A DNA stretch of 64,000 bases from JBBDLF01 sp040879025. GTDB lineage: Bacteria; Pseudomonadota; Gammaproteobacteria; Pseudomonadales; Pseudohongiellaceae. Numbering within the stretch: the stretch's first letter is position 1; each line of letters starts with the position of its first letter. This document shows positions 61,390 to 64,000 of this stretch, in pieces. The notes under the pieces were generated by a model, which saw nothing but the letters and a program-made list of their open reading frames with translations, had not been told where the DNA came from and made no database searches. The stretch covers positions 1 to 64,000 of the forward strand of contig JBBDLF010000025.1 of NCBI GenBank assembly GCA_040879025.1, written 5' to 3'. A program made the translations under genes and the position numbers.

Positions 61390-63573
61390 CTACAGGTTTT
61401 TCAGGCGCAGCCGCAACGCGTTTGCGATCACGCTTACCGAACTCAGTGACATGGCCGCCGCGGCGATGATCGGCGACATCAGTATGCCGAAAAACGGGTA
61501 TAAAGCCCCCGCCGCGATCGGCACGCCCGCCGCGTTATAGAAAAACGCAAAGAACAGGTTTTGGCGAATATTGCCCATGGTGGCCGCAGACAGGCGGCGC
61601 GCACGGACAATTCCGGTGAGATCGCCACGCAGCAGCGTGATACCGGCGCTTTCCATCGCCACATCCGTACCGGTTCCCATGGCGATACCCACATCGGCCG
61701 CGGCCAGGGCAGGGGCATCGTTGGTGCCGTCACCGGCCATGGCAACAACCCGACCTTCCTCGCGCAGTTTATTGACGAGGCGGCCTTTGTCTTCGGGCAA
61801 TATTTCAGCCTCCACCTTATCAATGCCCAATTGTTTCGCCACTGCTTCGGCGGTGCGGCGGTTGTCTCCGGTCAGCATGACCACTTCCATGCCTTCATTC
61901 TGCAACTGCCTGATGGCCTCGGCCGTGGTTTTCTTGATGGGATCGGCAATGGCCAGCAGGCCGGCGGGTTTGCCGTCTATGGCGAGAAAAATCACCGTGG
62001 CGCCCTCGCCGCGCAGTTGGTCCGCCTGTGACGCCAGTTCCGAAACATCCACGGCATTGTCTTTCATCAGCGTGGCATTGCCCAATGCCACCTCGCGGCC
62101 GCCGACAGTACCGATAACGCCCTTGCCGGTGGGGGAGTCAAAATTCTCCGCGCTCTGTAATGGCAGTGATTTTTCCTTCGCGGCCACCATGATGGCATGC
62201 GCGAGCGGGTGTTCACTTCCCTGTTCCAACGACGCGGCGATGCCGAGCAGTTCGTCCCTGTGGAAGTCTCCGGTGCTGACAAGCTCCGTCACGGTGGGTT
62301 TGCCTTCGGTCAGGGTGCCGGTCTTGTCCACGACCAGCGTATTCACCTTTTCCATCCGTTCCAGCGCCTCGGCGTTTTTGATCAGCACGCCAAGTTGCGC
62401 GCCTTTGCCAACACCAACCATGATTGACATGGGCGTGGCCAGTCCCAGGGCACAGGGACAGGCAATAATGAGTACGCTCACCGCGGCGATTAATGCATAG
62501 GTCACCGAAGGCGGGGGGCCGTAAACAGTCCACAGTACAAACGCGATGATGGCAACGACGATCACCGCGGGAACGAACCAGCCGGCAACCGTGTCCGCCA
62601 GTCGCTGAATCGGCGCGCGGCTGCGTTGTGCATCCGCCACCATCTGCACAATTTGCGACAGCGTCGTATCCTTGCCGACGCGTTCGGCTTTCATGATGAA
62701 ACTGCCGGTCTGGTTCATCGTGCCGCCCACGACTTTCGCGTCCGCTTCCTTCATCACCGGCATCGACTCGCCGGTAATCATCGATTCATCCACGGCACTG
62801 CGGCCTTCAGTCACCACGCCGTCCAGCGGAATTTTTTCGCCGGGCTTGACGCGCAGGAGGTTGCCGGCATGAACCTCATTCAAGGCCACTTCGGATTCTT
62901 CGCCCTGATCATCAATGCGCCACGCGGTTTTTGGCGCCAGGTCCAGCAGCGCACGAATGGCGCCGCCAGTTTGTTCCCTTGCTTTCAGTTCCAGAACCTG
63001 ACCCAGCAACACCAGCACCACAATCACCGCCGCCGCTTCAAAATACACCGCAACCGTGCCCTCCATGCCGCGGAAGGTTTCCGGGAACAGTCCCGGGGCC
63101 ACGGTGGCGACGACGCTGTAAACCCAGGCGACTCCAGTGCCCATCGCGATCAGCGTGAACATGTTCAGACTGCGGTGAACCACGGAATACCAGGCACGCT
63201 CGAAGAATGGCCGGCCCGCCCACAGCACCACGGGCGTTGAAAACACCAGTTGCAACCAGTTGGAAACCACGGGTCCGGTCAGGCGCAAGTCAAACAGGTG
63301 AGCGCCCATCTCCAACACCAGCACCGGGAGCGTCAGCACCAAGCCGATCCAGAAACGGCGCCGCATATCACTCAGTTCGGGGTTTTCGCCTTCGTCACCG
63401 GTAATGGTCTCGGGCTCCAGCGCCATGCCACACTTGGGGCAGTTACCGGGACCTTTCCGCCGCACTTCCGGGTGCATGGGGCAGGTGTATATCGCATTCA
63501 TATCAACCGGCGCCGCTGCCGCGTTCCCGTGCTTGTGTTTTTCATCGTCGTGGTGACAGCATTCCGAACTCAT
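61390..63573 (-). CDS. copA: Copper-translocating P1B-type ATPase CopA
   Basis: A 727-residue heavy-metal pump. The N-terminus is His/Cys-rich (SSECCHHDDEKHKHG) followed by a heavy-metal-binding domain (YTCPMHPEV...CPKCGMALEP) instead of the usual CxxC HMA domains. Core motifs: CPC in IIACPCALGLATP, the phosphorylated Asp in DKTGTLTEG, SEHPLAHA, and GDGTNDAPAL. The last helices carry YN and MSLSSVSV, the Cu(I) signature. AGGAGGA precedes the ATG at 63573. It should export Cu(I) from the cytoplasm. Confidence 0.94.
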   Translation of the reverse strand: MSSECCHHDDEKHKHGNAAAAPVDMNAIYTCPMHPEVRRKGPGNCPKCGMALEPETITGDEGENPELSDMRRRFWIGLVLTLPVLVLEMGAHLFDLRLTGPVVSNWLQLVFSTPVVLWAGRPFFERAWYSVVHRSLNMFTLIAMGTGVAWVYSVVATVAPGLFPETFRGMEGTVAVYFEAAAVIVVLVLLGQVLELKAREQTGGAIRALLDLAPKTAWRIDDQGEESEVALNEVHAGNLLRVKPGEKIPLDGVVTEGRSAVDESMITGESMPVMKEADAKVVGGTMNQTGSFIMKAERVGKDTTLSQIVQMVADAQRSRAPIQRLADTVAGWFVPAVIVVAIIAFVLWTVYGPPPSVTYALIAAVSVLIIACPCALGLATPMSIMVGVGKGAQLGVLIKNAEALERMEKVNTLVVDKTGTLTEGKPTVTELVSTGDFHRDELLGIAASLEQGSEHPLAHAIMVAAKEKSLPLQSAENFDSPTGKGVIGTVGGREVALGNATLMKDNAVDVSELASQADQLRGEGATVIFLAIDGKPAGLLAIADPIKKTTAEAIRQLQNEGMEVVMLTGDNRRTAEAVAKQLGIDKVEAEILPEDKGRLVNKLREEGRVVAMAGDGTNDAPALAAADVGIAMGTGTDVAMESAGITLLRGDLTGIVRARRLSAATMGNIRQNLFFAFFYNAAGVPIAAGALYPFFGILMSPIIAAAAMSLSSVSVIANALRLRLKNL

Positions 63574-63623
63574 GGGTCCTCCTGTTAAAACCTTCTGCAG
63601 TTCCTGTAGGGGTCACGTGCCGC

Positions 63624-63654
63624 ATGTTAGACCTTAGAGTTGATCCAAGGTCAA
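63624..63654 (-). promoter_or_regulatory. MerR-family (CueR-type) promoter of copA
   Basis: On the minus strand TTGACC (63654-63649) and TAACAT (63629-63624) are 19 bp apart, the overlong spacer that MerR-type activators untwist. Inside is the dyad ACCTT...AAGGT (63631-63635 with 63647-63651). It lies about 50 bp upstream of copA, so copper-induced control by a CueR-like protein is likely. No such regulator is in the window. Confidence 0.75.
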
Positions 63655-63673
63655 GCAATTCCAAACAGGGCAC

Positions 63674-64000
63674 TTAGTTACAACTTCCCGGCATCTCCTC
63701 AATCCAGTCACTGACGAGCGCCACGCCTTCGGCATGCACCAGCGAACGGCCCAGTTCCGGCATCATGACAGCGGGGTCGCCGGACGCCATACGGAATACC
63801 AGGATGGACAATTCCGGCTGTCCCGGCACCATGCCATAGCGCAAATTGCCGGCGCCGCGGCCGGCCGCAACCGGCGGCTTGCATCGACCCCTGTCCAGAT
63901 CGCTGCGGTGAAAGCCGTCCAGCAGAAGCGCCGAGGTATCGGCCGGTCCGGTCGGGCTGTGGCAGTGGCCGCAGTTGATATCCAGATACGCAACCGCACG
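63674..64000 (-). CDS. Cytochrome c-like protein, C-terminal part
   Basis: The minus-strand frame is open from the window edge to a TAA at 63674 (108 codons, start outside). It contains one heme-attachment motif CGHCH in YLDINCGHCHS, then LLDGFHRSDL, a Met-rich segment MASGDPAVMMPELGRSLVH, and ends DWIEEMPGSCN. The pattern fits the C-terminal domain of SO2930-like diheme cytochromes, where a methionine is the second axial ligand. It depends on the Ccm system encoded at 2.4-9.7 kb. Confidence 0.75.
   Translation of the reverse strand, partial: RAVAYLDINCGHCHSPTGPADTSALLLDGFHRSDLDRGRCKPPVAAGRGAGNLRYGMVPGQPELSILVFRMASGDPAVMMPELGRSLVHAEGVALVSDWIEEMPGSCN

Overview
This window looks like a chromosomal stretch of a high-GC gammaproteobacterium, most likely from a draft or metagenome assembly because a run of exactly 100 Ns (60308-60407) marks a scaffold gap. 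The gene order is the argument: mtaD-ubiG-mupP-yciK, then gyrA-pheA-tyrA/aroA-cmk-rpsA-ihfB-lapB-pyrF, and yciB/yciI-yciO-trpS-scpA-scpB-rluB, follow arrangements known from pseudomonads and their relatives. A complete System I cytochrome c maturation set (ccmABCDEFGHI) indicates respiratory c-type cytochromes.

Layout. 1-2300: possible insertion-sequence end, a Tat-exported NHL-repeat protein and a secreted esterase, divergently transcribed. 2421-9746: ccm genes, in two blocks (ccmAB, ccmC-I). 9.8-13.9 kb: LysE-type exporter, acyl-CoA ligase, molybdopterin genes moaA/moaB. 13.9-14.4 kb: an intergenic region holding a 37-residue membrane peptide gene with its own ribosome site and terminator. 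14.4-26 kb: HemD-like protein, exonuclease III, cyclophilin, yci genes, trpS, scpAB, rluB and the opposing yciK-mupP-ubiG-mtaD operon. 26.3-37.2 kb: the gyrA-to-pyrF housekeeping run, with a prephenate dehydratase lacking chorismate mutase and lapB without lapA. 37.4-41.5 kb: ComEA-like protein and the two O-antigen-type genes (WbpL-like, WbpM-like). 41.7-45.4 kb: a very large CheB-CheR-PAS-histidine kinase-receiver protein. 45.6-52.4 kb: outer-membrane barrel, methyltransferase, peroxidase, an aminotransferase/oxidoreductase pair for amino-sugar synthesis, a SpoIIAA-like protein and a CaCA exchanger.

52.4-54.1 kb is accessory and decaying: a frameshifted gene, a toxin gene broken twice beside an intact antitoxin gene and operator, and a tRNA-Asn whose 3' end faces this debris. 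54.3-64 kb: uvrB, an FtsX-type permease behind a textbook sigma-54 promoter, a SYLF protein, an 11-bp tandem repeat running into the assembly gap, a LysM protein, a copper P-type ATPase with a MerR-type promoter, and the tail of a cytochrome-like gene.

No single locus stands out as a wholly new system. The best leads are the small membrane peptide locus at 14 kb, the sigma-54-controlled permease, the doubly broken toxin beside tRNA-Asn, and the all-in-one chemotaxis-like kinase. All assignments come from reading the sequence; no database search was possible.
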